A stretch of 64,000 bases of DNA, taken from the NCBI RefSeq assembly GCF_050948215.1, contig NW_027488916.1, forward strand, positions 1 to 64,000, written 5' to 3'. Source of the DNA: Halictus rubicundus. Taxonomy: Eukaryota > Arthropoda > Insecta > Hymenoptera > Halictidae. Below, one piece after another: positions 49,296-61,754 of the stretch; position 1 is the stretch's first letter, and every line of letters begins with the position of its first letter. Both the position numbers and the translations under genes were made by a program. The notes beneath the pieces are model-generated. The model saw only the letters and a program-made list of their open reading frames with translations. It was not told the DNA's origin and did not search any database.

Positions 49296-52200
49296 GATAG
49301 GATAGGATGGAGGATAGGATGGGATAGAGGATAGGATAGACGATAGGATAGGATAGAGGATAGGATAGGATAGAGGATAGGATAGGATAGAGGATAGGAT
49401 AGAGGATAGGATAGGACAGAGGATAGGATAGGGGATTTGATAGGATAGAGGATAGGATAGGATAGAGGATAGGATAGGATAGAGGATAGGGATAGGATAG
49501 AGGATAGGATAGGATAGAGGATAGGATAGGATAGAGGATAGGATAGACGATAGGAATAGGATAGAGGATAGGATAGGATAGAGGATAGGATAGGATAGAG
49601 ACAGGATAGGATAGAGGATTGGATAGGATAGAGGATAAGATAGGATAGAGGATAGGATAGGACAGAGGATAGGATAGGGGATTTGATAGGATAGAGGATA
49701 GGATAGGATAGAGGATAGGATAGGATAGAGGATAGGACAGGATGGAGGATAGGATAGGATAGAGGATAGGATAGACGATAGGATAGGATAGAGGATAGGA
49801 TAGGATAGAGGATAGGATAGGATAGAGGATAGGATAGGATAGAGGATAGGATAGGATAGAGGATAGGATAGGATAGAGGATAGAATAGGATAGAGGATAG
49901 GATAGGATAGAGGATAGGATAGGATAGAGGATAGGATAGGATAGAGGATAAGATAGGATAGAGGATAGGATAGGGACAGAGGATACGATAGGGGATTTGA
50001 TAGGATAGAGGATAGGATAGGATAGAGGATAGGTTAGGATAGAGGATAGGATAGGATAGAGGATAGGATAGGATAGAGGATAGGATAGGGGATTTGATAG
50101 GATAGAGGATTGGATAGGATAGAAGATAGGAATAGGATAGAGGATAGGATAGGATAGAGGATAGGATAGACGATAGGATAGGATAGAGGATAGGATAGGA
50201 TAGAGGATAGGATAGACGATAGAGGACAGGATAGGATAGAGGATTGGATAGGATACAGGAAAGGATCGGATTGAGGATAGATGATAGGATAGGATAGAGG
50301 ATTGGATAGGATACAGAATAGGATAGGATAGAGGATAGGATAGGGGATTTGATAGGATAGAGGATAGGATAGGATAGAGGATAGGATAGACGATAGGATA
50401 GGATTGAGGATGGATGATAGGATAGGATAGAGGATAGGATCGGATAGAGGATTGGATAGGATAGGATAGAGGATAGGATAGGGGATTTGATAGGATAGAG
50501 AATAGGATAGGATAGAAGATAGGATAGGATAGAGGATAAGATAGGATAGAGGATAGGATAGGATAGAGGATAGGATAGGATAGAGGATAGGATAGGATAG
50601 AGGATAGGATAGACGATAGGATAGGATAGAGGATAGGATAGGATAGAGGATAGGATAGGATAGAGGATAGGATAGGATAGAGTAATAGGATAGGATAGGA
50701 TAGACGATAGGATAGATAGAGGATAGGGATAGGATAGAGGATAGGATAGAGGATAGGATAGAGGATAGGATAGGATAGAGAATAGGATAGGATGGGATAG
50801 GGGATAGGATAGGATAGAGGATAGGATAGACGATAGGATAGGATAGAGGATAGGATAGGATAGAGGATAGGATAGGATAGAGGATATTATAGGATAGAGG
50901 ATAGGATAGGATGGAGGATAGGATGGGATAGAGGATAGGATAGACGATAGGATAGGATAGAGGATAGGATAGGATAGAGGATAGGATAGGATAGAGGATA
51001 GGATAGAGGAATAGGATAGGACAGAGGATAGGATAGGGGATTTGATAGGATAGAGGATAGGATAGGATAGAGGATAGGATAGGATAGAGGATAGGGATAG
51101 GATAGAGGATAGGATAGGATAGAGGATAGGATAGGATAGAGGATAGGATAGGATAGAGGATAGGATAGGATAGAGGATAGGATAGGATAGGGATAGGATA
51201 GGATAGATAGAGGATAGGATAGGATAGAGGATAGGATAGGATAGAGGATAGGATAGGATAGAGGATAGGATAGGATAGAGGATAGGATAGGATAGAGGAT
51301 AGGATAGGATAGAGGATAGGATAGGATAGAGGATAGGATAGGATAGAGGATAGGATAGGATAGAGGATAGGATAGGATAGAGGATTGGATAGACGATAGG
51401 ATAGGATAGAGGATAGGATAGGATAGATGATAGGATAGATAGATGATAGGATAGGATAGAGGATAGGATAGGATAGAGGATTGGATAGACGATAGGATAG
51501 GATAGATGATAGGATAGGATAGAGGATAGGATAGACGATAGGATAGGATAGAGGATAGGATAGGATAGAGGATAGGATAGGATAGAGGATAGGATAGGAT
51601 AGAGGATAGGATAGGACAGAGGATAGGATGGGGGATTTGATAGGATAGAGGATAGGATAGGATAGAGGATAGGATAGGATAGAGGATAGGATAGGATAGA
51701 GGATAGGATAGGGGATTTGATAGGATAGAGGATAGGATAGGATAGAAGATAGGATAGGATAGAGGATAGGATAGGATAGAGGATAGGATAGACGATAGGA
51801 TAGGATAGAGGATAGGATAGGATAGAGGATAGGATAGGATAGAGGACAGGATAGGATAGAGGATTGGATAGGATAGAGGATAAGATAGGATAGAGGATAG
51901 GATAGGACAGAGGATAGGATAGGGGATTTGATAGGATAGAGGATAGGATAGGATAGAGGATAGGATAGGATAGAGGATAGGACAGGATGGAGGATAGGAT
52001 AGGATAGAGGATAGGATAGACGATAGGATAGGATAGAGGATAGGATAGGATAGAGGATAGGATAGGATAGAGGATAGGATAGGATAGAGGATAGGATAGG
52101 ATAGAGGATAGGATAGGATAGAGGATAGAATAGGATAGAGGATAGGATAGGATAGAGGATAGGATAGGATAGAGGATAGGATAGGATAGAGGATAGATAG

Positions 52201-54910
52201 GATAGAGGATAGGATAGGACAGAGGATACGATAGGGGATTTGATAGGATAGAGGATAGGATAGGATAGAGGATAGGTTAGGATAGAGGATAGGATAGGAT
52301 AGAGGATAGGATAGGATAGAGGATAGGATAGGGGATTTGATAGGATAGAGGATAGGATAGGATAGAAGATAGGATAGGATAGAGGATAGGATAGGATAGA
52401 GGATAGGATAGACGATAGGATAGGATAGAGGATAGGATAGGATAGAGGATAGGATAGACGATAGAGGACAGGATAGGATAGAGGATTGGATAGGATACAG
52501 GAAAGGATCGGATTGAGGATAGATGATAGGATAGGATAGAGGATTGGATAGGATACAGAATAGGATAGGATGGAGGATAGGATAGGGGATTTGATAGGAT
52601 AGAGGATAGGATAGGATAGAGGATAGGATAGACGATAGGATAGGATTGAGGATAGATGATAGGATTGGATAGAGGATAGGATCGGATAGAGGATTGTGAT
52701 AGGATAGGATAGAGGATAGGATAGGGGATTTGATAGGATAGAGAATAGGATAGGATAGAAGATAGGATAGGATAGAGGATAAGATAGGATAGAGGATAGG
52801 ATAGGATAGAGGATAGGATAGGATAGAGGATAGGATAGGATAGAGGATAGGATAGGATAGAGGATAGGATAGACGATAGGATAGGATAGAGGATAGGATA
52901 GGATAGAGGATAGGATAGGATAGAGGATAGGATAGGATAGAGTATAGGATAGGATAGGATAGGACGATAGGATAGGATAGAGGATAGGATAGGATAGAGG
53001 ATAGGATAGAGGATAGGATAGAGGATAGGATAGAGAATAGGATAGGATGGGATAGGGGATAGGATAGGGATAGAGGATAGGATAGACGATAGGATAGGAT
53101 AGAGGATAGGATAGGATAGAGGATAGGATAGGATAGAGGATATTATAGGATAGAGGATAGGATAGGATGGAGGATAGGATGGGATAGAGGATAGGATAGA
53201 CGATAGGATAGGATAGAGGATAGCGATAGGATAGAGGATAGGGATAGGATAGAGGATAGGATAGAGGATAGGATAGGACAGAGGATAGGATAGGGGATTG
53301 ATAGGATAGAGGATAGGATAGGATAGAGGATAGGATAGGATAGAGGATAGGATAGGATAGAGGATAGGTTAGGATAGAGGATAGGATAGGATAGAGGATA
53401 GGATAGGATAGAGGATAGGATAGACGATGGATAGGATAGAGGATAGGATAGGATAGAGGATAGGATAGGATAGAGGACAGGATAGGATAGAGGATTGGAT
53501 AGGATAGAGGATAAGATAGGATAGAGGATAGGATAGGACAGAGGATAGGATAGGGGATTTGATAGGATAGAGGATAGGATAGGATAGAGGATAGGATAGG
53601 ATAGAGGATAGGACAGGATGGAGGATAGGATAGGATAGAGGATAGGATAGACGATAGGATAGGATAGAGGATAGGATAGGATAGAGGATAGGATAGGATA
53701 GAGGATAGGATAGGATAGAGGATAGGATAGGATAGAGGATAGGATAGGATAGAGGATAGAATAGGATAGAGGATAGGATAGGATAGAGGATAGGATAGGA
53801 TAGAGGATAGGATAGGATAGAGGATAAGATAGGATAGAGGATAGGATAGGACAGAGGATACGATAGGGATTTGATAGGATAGAGGATAGGATAGGATAGA
53901 GGGATAGGTTAGGATAGAGGATAGGATAGAGATAGGATAGAGGATAGGATAGGGGATTTGATAGGATAGAGGATTGGATAGGATAGAAGATAGGATAGGA
54001 TAGAGGATAGGATAGGATAGAGGATAGGATAGACGATAGGATAGGATAGAGGATAGGATAGGATAGAGGATAGGATAGACGATAGAGGACAGGATAGGAT
54101 AGAGGATTGGATAGGATACAGGAAAGGATCGGATTGAGGATAGATGATAGGATAGGATAGAGGATTGGATAGGATACAGAATAGGATAGGATAGAGGATA
54201 GGATAGGGGATTGATAGGATAGAGGATAGGATAGGATAGAGGATAGGATAGACGATAGGATAGGATTGAGGATAGATGATAGGATAGGATAGAGGATAGG
54301 ATCGGATAGAGGATTGGATAGGATAGGATAGAGGATAGGATAGGGGATTTGATAGGATAGAGAATAGGATAGGATAGAAGATAGGATAGGATAGAGGATA
54401 AGATAGGATAGAGGATAGGATAGGATAGAGGATAGGATAGGATAGAGGATAGGGATAGGATAGAGGATAGGATAGACGATAGGATAGGATAGAGGATAGG
54501 ATAGGATAGAGGATAGGATAGGATAGAGGATAGGATAGGATAGAGTATAGGATAGGATAGGATAGACGATAGGATAGGATAGAGGATAGGATAGGATAGA
54601 GGATAGGATAGAGGATAGGATAGAGGATAGGATAGGATAGAGAATAGGATAGGATGGGATAGGGGATAGGATAGGATAGAGGATAGGATAGACGATAGGA
54701 TAGGATAGAGGATAGGATAGGATAGAGGATAGGATAGGATAGAGGATATTATAGGATAGAGGATAGGATAGGATGGAGGATAGGATGGGATAGAGGATAG
54801 GATAGACGATAGGATAGGATAGAGGATAGGATAGGATAGAGGATAGGATAGGATAGAGGATAGGATAGAGAGATAGGGGGATAGGATAGGACAGAGGATA
54901 TAGGATAGAG
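48830..54910 (+). other. Cluster of single-base indels in otherwise homogeneous repeats
   Basis: About two dozen isolated one-base gains or losses break the 17-bp register here. Examples are GATAGATCGG (48,831), GATAGGGATAGG (about 49,490, 51,095, 53,240, 54,453), TAGGAATAGG (49,554, 50,129), GAGACAGG (49,600), GAGTAATAGG (50,682), GATAGATAGAGG (50,713), GGATTGTGATAGG (52,696), GATAGCGATAGG (53,222), GGGGATTGATAGG (53,295, 54,209) and GAGAGATAGGGGGATAGG (54,868). They are nearly absent in 36-48 kb and 55-64 kb. Many alter short G or T runs, typical of unpolished long-read consensus. Confidence 0.75.
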
Positions 54911-54934
54911 GATTGGATAGGATAGAGGATAGGA

Positions 54935-55316
54935 TAGGATAGAGGATAGGATAGGATAGAGGATAGGATAGGATAGAGGATAGGATAGGATAGAGGATAG
55001 GATAGGATAGAGGATAGGATAGGATAGGATAGAGGATAGGATAGGATAGAGGATAGGATAGGATAGAGGATAGGATAGGATAGAGGATAGGATAGGATAG
55101 AGGATAGGATAGGATAGAGGATAGGATAGGATAGAGGATAGGATAGGATAGAGGATAGGATAGGATAGAGGATAGGATAGGATAGATAGGATAGAGGATA
55201 GGATAGGATAGAGGATAGGATAGGATAGAGGATAGGATAGGATAGAGGATAGGATAGGATAGAGGATAGGATAGGATAGAGGATAGGATAGGATAGAGGA
55301 TAGGATAGGATAGAGG
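54935..55316 (+). repeat. Pure 17-mer run
   Basis: Nearly 400 bp of consensus 17-mers, with one 22-bp unit near 55,025 and one shortened unit near 55,185. The run is flanked on the right by GATTGGATAGACGATAGG. Comparable pure runs occur near 41,935-42,207, 46,300-46,587 and 51,100-51,382 at the corresponding HOR position. Confidence 0.8.
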
Positions 55317-56850
55317 ATTGGATAGACGATAGGATAGGATAGAGGATAGGATAGGATAGATGATAGGATAGGATAGATGATAGGATAGGATAGAGGATAG
55401 GATAGGATAGAGGATTGGATAGACGATAGGATAGGATAGATGATAGGATAGGATAGAGGATAGGATAGACGATAGGATAGGATAGAGGATAGGATAGGAT
55501 AGAGGATAGGATAGGATAGAGGATAGGATAGGATAGAGGATAGGATAGGACAGAGGATAGGATGGGGGATTTGATAGGATAGAGGATAGGATAGGATAGA
55601 GGATAGGATAGGATAGAGGATAGGATAGGATAGAGGATAGGATAGGGGATTTGATAGGATAGAGGATAGGATAGGATAGAAGATAGGATAGGATAGAGGA
55701 TAGGATAGGATAGAGGATAGGATAGACGATAGGATAGGATAGAGGATAGGATAGGATAGAGGATAGGATAGGATAGAGGACAGGATAGGATAGAGGATAA
55801 GATAGGATAGAGGATAGGATAGGACAGAGGATAGGATAGGGGATTTGATAGGATAGAGGATAGGATAGGATAGAGGATAGGATAGGATAGAGGATAGGAC
55901 AGGATGGAGGATAGGATAGGATAGAGGATAGGATAGACGATAGGATAGGATAGAGGATAGGATAGGATAGAGGATAGGATAGGATAGAGGATAGGATAGG
56001 ATAGAGGATAGGATAGGATAGAGGATAGGATAGGATAGAGGATAGAATAGGATAGAGGATAGGATAGGATAGAGGATAGGATAGGATAGAGGATAGGATA
56101 GGATAGAGGATAAGATAGGATAGAGGATAGGATAGGACAGAGGATACGATAGGGGATTTGATAGGATAGAGGATAGGATAGGATAGAGGATAGGTTAGGA
56201 TAGAGGATAGGATAGGATAGAGGATAGGATAGGATAGAGGATAGGATAGGGGATTTGATAGGATAGAGGATTGGATAGGATAGAAGATAGGATAGGATAG
56301 AGGATAGGATAGGATAGAGGATAGGATAGACGATAGGATAGGATAGAGGATAGGATAGGATAGAGGATAGGATAGACGATAGAGGACAGGATAGGATAGA
56401 GGATTGGATAGGATACAGGAAAGGATCGGATTGAGGATAGATGATAGGATAGGATAGAGGATTGGATAGGATACAGAATAGGATAGGATAGAGGATAGGA
56501 TGGAGGATTGGATAGGATAGAGGATAAGATAGGATAGAGGATAGGATAGGACAGAGGATAGGATAGGGGATTTGATAGGATAGAGGATAGGATAGGATAG
56601 AGGATAGGATAGGATAGAGGATAGGACAGGATGGAGGATAGGATAGGATAGAGGATAGGATAGACGATAGGATAGGATAGAGGATAGGATAGGATAGAGG
56701 ATAGGATAGGATAGAGGATAGGATAGGATAGAGGATAGGATAGGATAGAGGATAGGATAGGATAGAGGATAGGATAGGATAGAGGATAGGATAGGATAGA
56801 GGATAGGATAGACGATAGAGGACAGGATAGGATAGAGGATTGGATAGGAT

Positions 56851-59324
56851 ACAGGAAAGGATCGGATTGAGGATAGATGATAGGATAGGATAGAGGATTG
56901 GATAGGATACAGGATAGGATAGGATAGAGGATAGGATAGGGGATTTGATAGGATAGAGGATAGGATAGGATAGAGGATAGGATAGACGATAGGATAGGAT
57001 TGAGGATAGATGATAGGATAGGATAGAGGATAGGATCGGATAGAGGATTGGATAGGATAGGATAGAGGATAGGATAGGGGATTTGATAGGATAGAGGATA
57101 GGATAGGATAGAAGATAGGATAGGATAGAGGATAAGATAGGATAGAGGATAGGATAGGATAGAGGATAGGATAGGATAGAGGATAGGATAGGATAGAGGA
57201 TAGGATAGACGATAGGATAGGATAGAGGATAGGATAGGATAGAGGATAGGATAGGATAGAGGATAGGATAGGATAGAGTATAGGATAGGATAGGATAGAC
57301 GATAGGATAGGATAGAGGATAGGATAGGATAGAGGATAGGATAGAGGATAGGATAGAGGATAGGATAGAGGATAGGATAGGATAGAGAATAGGATAGTAT
57401 GGGATAGGGGATAGGATAGGATAGAGGATAGGATAGACGATAGGATAGGATAGAGGATAGGATAGGATAGAGGATAGGATAGGATAGAGGATATTATAGG
57501 ATAGAGGATAGGATAGGATGGAGGATAGGATGGGATAGAGGATAGGATAGACGATAGGATAGGGGATTTGATAGGATAGAGGATAGGATAGGATAGAGGA
57601 TAGGATAGGATAGAGGATAGGATAGGATAGAGGATAGGATAGGATAGAGGACAGGATAGGATAGAGGATTGGATAGGATAGAGGATAAGATAGGATAGAG
57701 GATAGGATAGGACAGAGGATAGGATAGGGGATTTGATAGGATAGAGGATAGGATAGGATAGAGGATAGGATAGGATAGAGGATAGGACAGGATGGAGGAT
57801 AGGATAGGATAGAGGATAGGATAGACGATAGGATAGGATAGAGGATAGGATAGGATAGAGGATAGGATAGGATAGAGGATAGGATAGGATAGAGGATAGG
57901 ATAGGATAGAGGATAGGATAGGATAGAGGATAGGATAGGATAGAGGATAGGATAGGATAGAGGATAGGATAGGATAGAGGTTAGGATAGGATAGAGGATA
58001 GGATAGGATAGAGGATAGGATAGGATAGAGGATAGGATAGGATAGAGGATAGGATAGGATAGAGGATAGGATAGGATAGAGGATAGGATAGGATAGAGGA
58101 TAGGATAGGATAGAGGATAGGATAGGATAGGATAGAGGATAGGATAGGATAGAGGATAGGATAGGATAGAGGATAGGATAGGATAGAGGATAGGATAGGA
58201 TAGAGGATAGGATAGGATAGAGGATAGGATAGGATAGAGGATAGGATAGGATAGAGGATAGGATAGGATAGAGGATAGGATAGGATAGAGGATAGGATAG
58301 GATAGAGGATAGGATAGGATAGAGGATAGGATAGGATAGAGGATAGGATAGGATAGAGGATAGGATAGGATAGAGGATAGGATAGGATAGAGGTTAGGAT
58401 AGGATAGAGGATAGGATAGGATAGAGGATAGGATAGGATAGAGGATAGGATAGGATAGAGGATAGGATAGGATAGAGGATAGGATAGGATAGAGGATTGG
58501 ATAGACGATAGGATAGGATAGAGGATAGGATAGGATAGATGATAGGATAGGATAGATGATAGGATAGGATAGAGGATAGGATAGGATAGAGGATTGGATA
58601 GACGATAGGATAGGATAGATGATAGGATAGGATAGAGGATAGGATAGACGATAGGATAGGATAGAGGATAGGATAGGATAGAGGATAGGATAGGATAGAG
58701 GATAGGATAGGATAGAGGATAGGATAGGACAGAGGATAGGATGGGGGATTTGATAGGATAGAGGATAGGATAGGATAGGATAGAGGATAGGATAGGATAG
58801 AGGATAGGATAGGGGATTTGATAGGATAGAGGATAGGATAGGATAGAAGATAGGATAGGATAGAGGATAGGATAGGATAGAGGATAGGATAGAGGATAGG
58901 ATAGACGATAGGATAGGATAGAGGATAGGATAGGATAGAGGATAGGATAGGATAGAGGACAGGATAGGATAGAGGATTTAATAGGATAGAGGATAAGATA
59001 GGATAGAGGATAGGATAGGACAGAGGATAGGATAGGGGATTTGAAAGGATAGAGGATAGGATAGGATAGAGGATAGGATAGGATAGAGGATAGGACAGGA
59101 TGGAGGATAGGATAGGATAGAGGATAGGATAGACGATAGGATAGGATAGAGGATAGGATAGGATAGGATAGAGGATAGGATAGGATAGAGGATAGGATAG
59201 GATAGAGGATAGGATAGGATAGAGGATAGGATAGGATAGAGGATAGGATAGGATAGAGGATAGGATAGGATAGAGGATAGGATAGACGATAGAGGACAGG
59301 ATAGGATAGAGGATTGGATAGGAT
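56851..59324 (+). repeat. 2,474-bp HOR, copy 1
   Basis: ACAGG 56,851/59,325, ATGGGATAGGGG 57,399/59,873 and GGTTAGG 57,981/60,455 are each exactly 2,474 bp apart. The HOR contains two related halves of about 1.2-1.3 kb, each with a GATAAGATAGG / GACAGAGG / GGGGATTT / GACAGGATGG series (GACAGG at 57,786 and 59,094). It holds long pure 17-mer runs at about 57,838-58,494, broken only by two GGTTAGG variants and a 22-bp unit. It carries the private GATAGTATGGGATAGGGG change. Confidence 0.92.
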
Positions 59325-61754
59325 ACAGGAAAGGATCGGATTGAGGATAGATGATAGGATAGGATAGAGGATTGGATAGGATACAGGATAGGATAGGATA
59401 GAGGATAGGATAGGGGATTTGATAGGATAGAGGATAGGATAGGATAGAGGATAGGATAGACGATAGGATAGGATTGAGGATAGATGATAGGATAGGATAG
59501 AGGATAGGATCGGATAGAGGATTGGATAGGATAGGATAGAGGATAGGATAGGGGATTTGATAGGATAGAGGATAGGATAGGATAGAAGATAGGATAGGAT
59601 AGAGGATAAGATAGGATAGAGGATAGGATAGGATAGAGGATAGGATAGGATAGAGGATAGGATAGGATAGAGGATAGGATAGACGATAGGATAGGATAGA
59701 GGATAGGATAGGATAGAGGATAGGATAGGATAGAGGATAGGATAGGATAGAGTATAGGATAGGATAGGATAGACGATAGGATAGGATAGAGGATAGGATA
59801 GGATAGAGGATAGGATAGAGGATAGGATAGAGGATAGGATAGAGGATAGGATAGGATAGAGAATAGGATAGTATGGGATAGGGGATAGGATAGGATAGAG
59901 GATAGGATAGACGATAGGATAGGATAGAGGATAGGATAGGATAGAGGATAGGATAGGATAGAGGATATTATAGGATAGAGGATAGGATAGGATGGAGGAT
60001 AGGATGGGATAGAGGATAGGATAGACGATAGGATAGGGGATTTGATAGGATAGAGGATAGGATAGGATAGAGGATAGGATAGGATAGAGGATAGGATAGG
60101 ATAGAGGATAGGATAGGATAGAGGACAGGATAGGATAGAGGATTGGATAGGATAGAGGATAAGATAGGATAGAGGATAGGATAGGACAGAGGATAGGATA
60201 GGGGATTTGATAGGATAGAGGATAGGATAGGATAGAGGATAGGATAGGATAGAGGATAGGACAGGATGGAGGATAGGATAGGATAGAGGATAGGATAGAC
60301 GATAGGATAGGATAGAGGATAGGATAGGATAGAGGATAGGATAGGATAGAGGATAGGATAGGATAGAGGATAGGATAGGATAGAGGATAGGATAGGATAG
60401 AGGATAGGATAGGATAGAGGATAGGATAGGATAGAGGATAGGATAGGATAGAGGTTAGGATAGGATAGAGGATAGGATAGGATAGAGGATAGGATAGGAT
60501 AGAGGATAGGATAGGATAGAGGATAGGATAGGATAGAGGATAGGATAGGATAGAGGATAGGATAGGATAGAGGATAGGATAGGATAGAGGATAGGATAGG
60601 ATAGGATAGAGGATAGGATAGGATAGAGGATAGGATAGGATAGAGGATAGGATAGGATAGAGGATAGGATAGGATAGAGGATAGGATAGGATAGAGGATA
60701 GGATAGGATAGAGGATAGGATAGGATAGAGGATAGGATAGGATAGAGGATAGGATAGGATAGAGGATAGGATAGGATAGAGGATAGGATAGGATAGAGGA
60801 TAGGATAGGATAGAGGTTAGGATAGGATAGAGGATAGGATAGGATAGAGGATAGGATAGGATAGAGGATAGGATAGGATAGAGGATAGGATAGGATAGAG
60901 GATAGGATAGGATAGAGGATTGGATAGACGATAGGATAGGATAGAGGATAGGATAGGATAGATGATAGGATAGGATAGATGATAGGATAGGATAGAGGAT
61001 AGGATAGGATAGAGGATTGGATAGACGATAGGATAGGATAGATGATAGGATAGGATAGAGGATAGGATAGACGATAGGATAGGATAGAGGATAGGATAGA
61101 CGATAGGATAGGATAGAGGATAGGATAGGATAGAGGATAGGATAGGATAGAGGATAGGATAGGATAGAGGATAGGATAGGACAGAGGATAGGATGGGGGA
61201 TTTGATAGGATAGAGGATAGGATAGGATAGAGGATAGGATAGGATAGAGGATAGGATAGGGGATTTGATAGGATAGAGGATAGGATAGGATAGAAGATAG
61301 GATAGGATAGAGGATAGGATAGGATAGAGGATAGGATAGACGATAGGATAGGATAGAGGATAGGATAGGATAGAGGATAGGATAGGATAGAGGACAGGAT
61401 AGGATAGAGGATTGGATAGGATAGAGGATAAGATAGGATAGAGGATAGGATAGGACAGAGGATAGGATAGGGGATTTGATAGGATAGAGGATAGGATAGG
61501 ATAGAGGATAGGATAGGATAGAGGATAGGACAGGATGGAGGATAGGATAGGATAGAGGATAGGATAGACGATAGGATAGGATAGAGGATAGGATAGGATA
61601 GAGGATAGGATAGGATAGAGGATAGGATAGGATAGAGGATAGGATAGGATAGAGGATAGGATAGGATAGAGGATAGGATAGGATAGAGGATAGGATAGGA
61701 TAGAGGATAGGATAGACGATAGAGGACAGGATAGGATAGAGGATTGGATAGGAT
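59325..61754 (+). repeat. 2,474-bp HOR, copy 2 (2,430 bp)
   Basis: Collinear with copy 1. Offsets step from 2,474 to 2,423 at the second GGTTAGG (58,394/60,817), a loss of exactly three 17-mers. They rise to 2,452 at ATGGGGG (58,741/61,193), a gain of 29 bp matching a duplicated GACGATAGG segment near 61,080-61,110. It shares the private GATAGTATGGG change. Confidence 0.92.

Larger units (their letters stand above)
47783..55561 (+). repeat. About 3.86-kb HOR, two copies
   Basis: Marker pairs: ATGGGGG 47,783/51,628/55,562 (3,845; 3,934), ACAGG 48,653/52,497 (3,844) and 50,255/54,118 (3,863), ATGGGATAGGGG 49,188/53,047 (3,859) and 50,792/54,654 (3,862), GACAGG 49,736/53,612 (3,876). Each HOR contains two related sub-blocks of about 1.6 and 2.25 kb. 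The scatter of a few bases is caused largely by the single-base indels described in the next entry. Confidence 0.85.
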
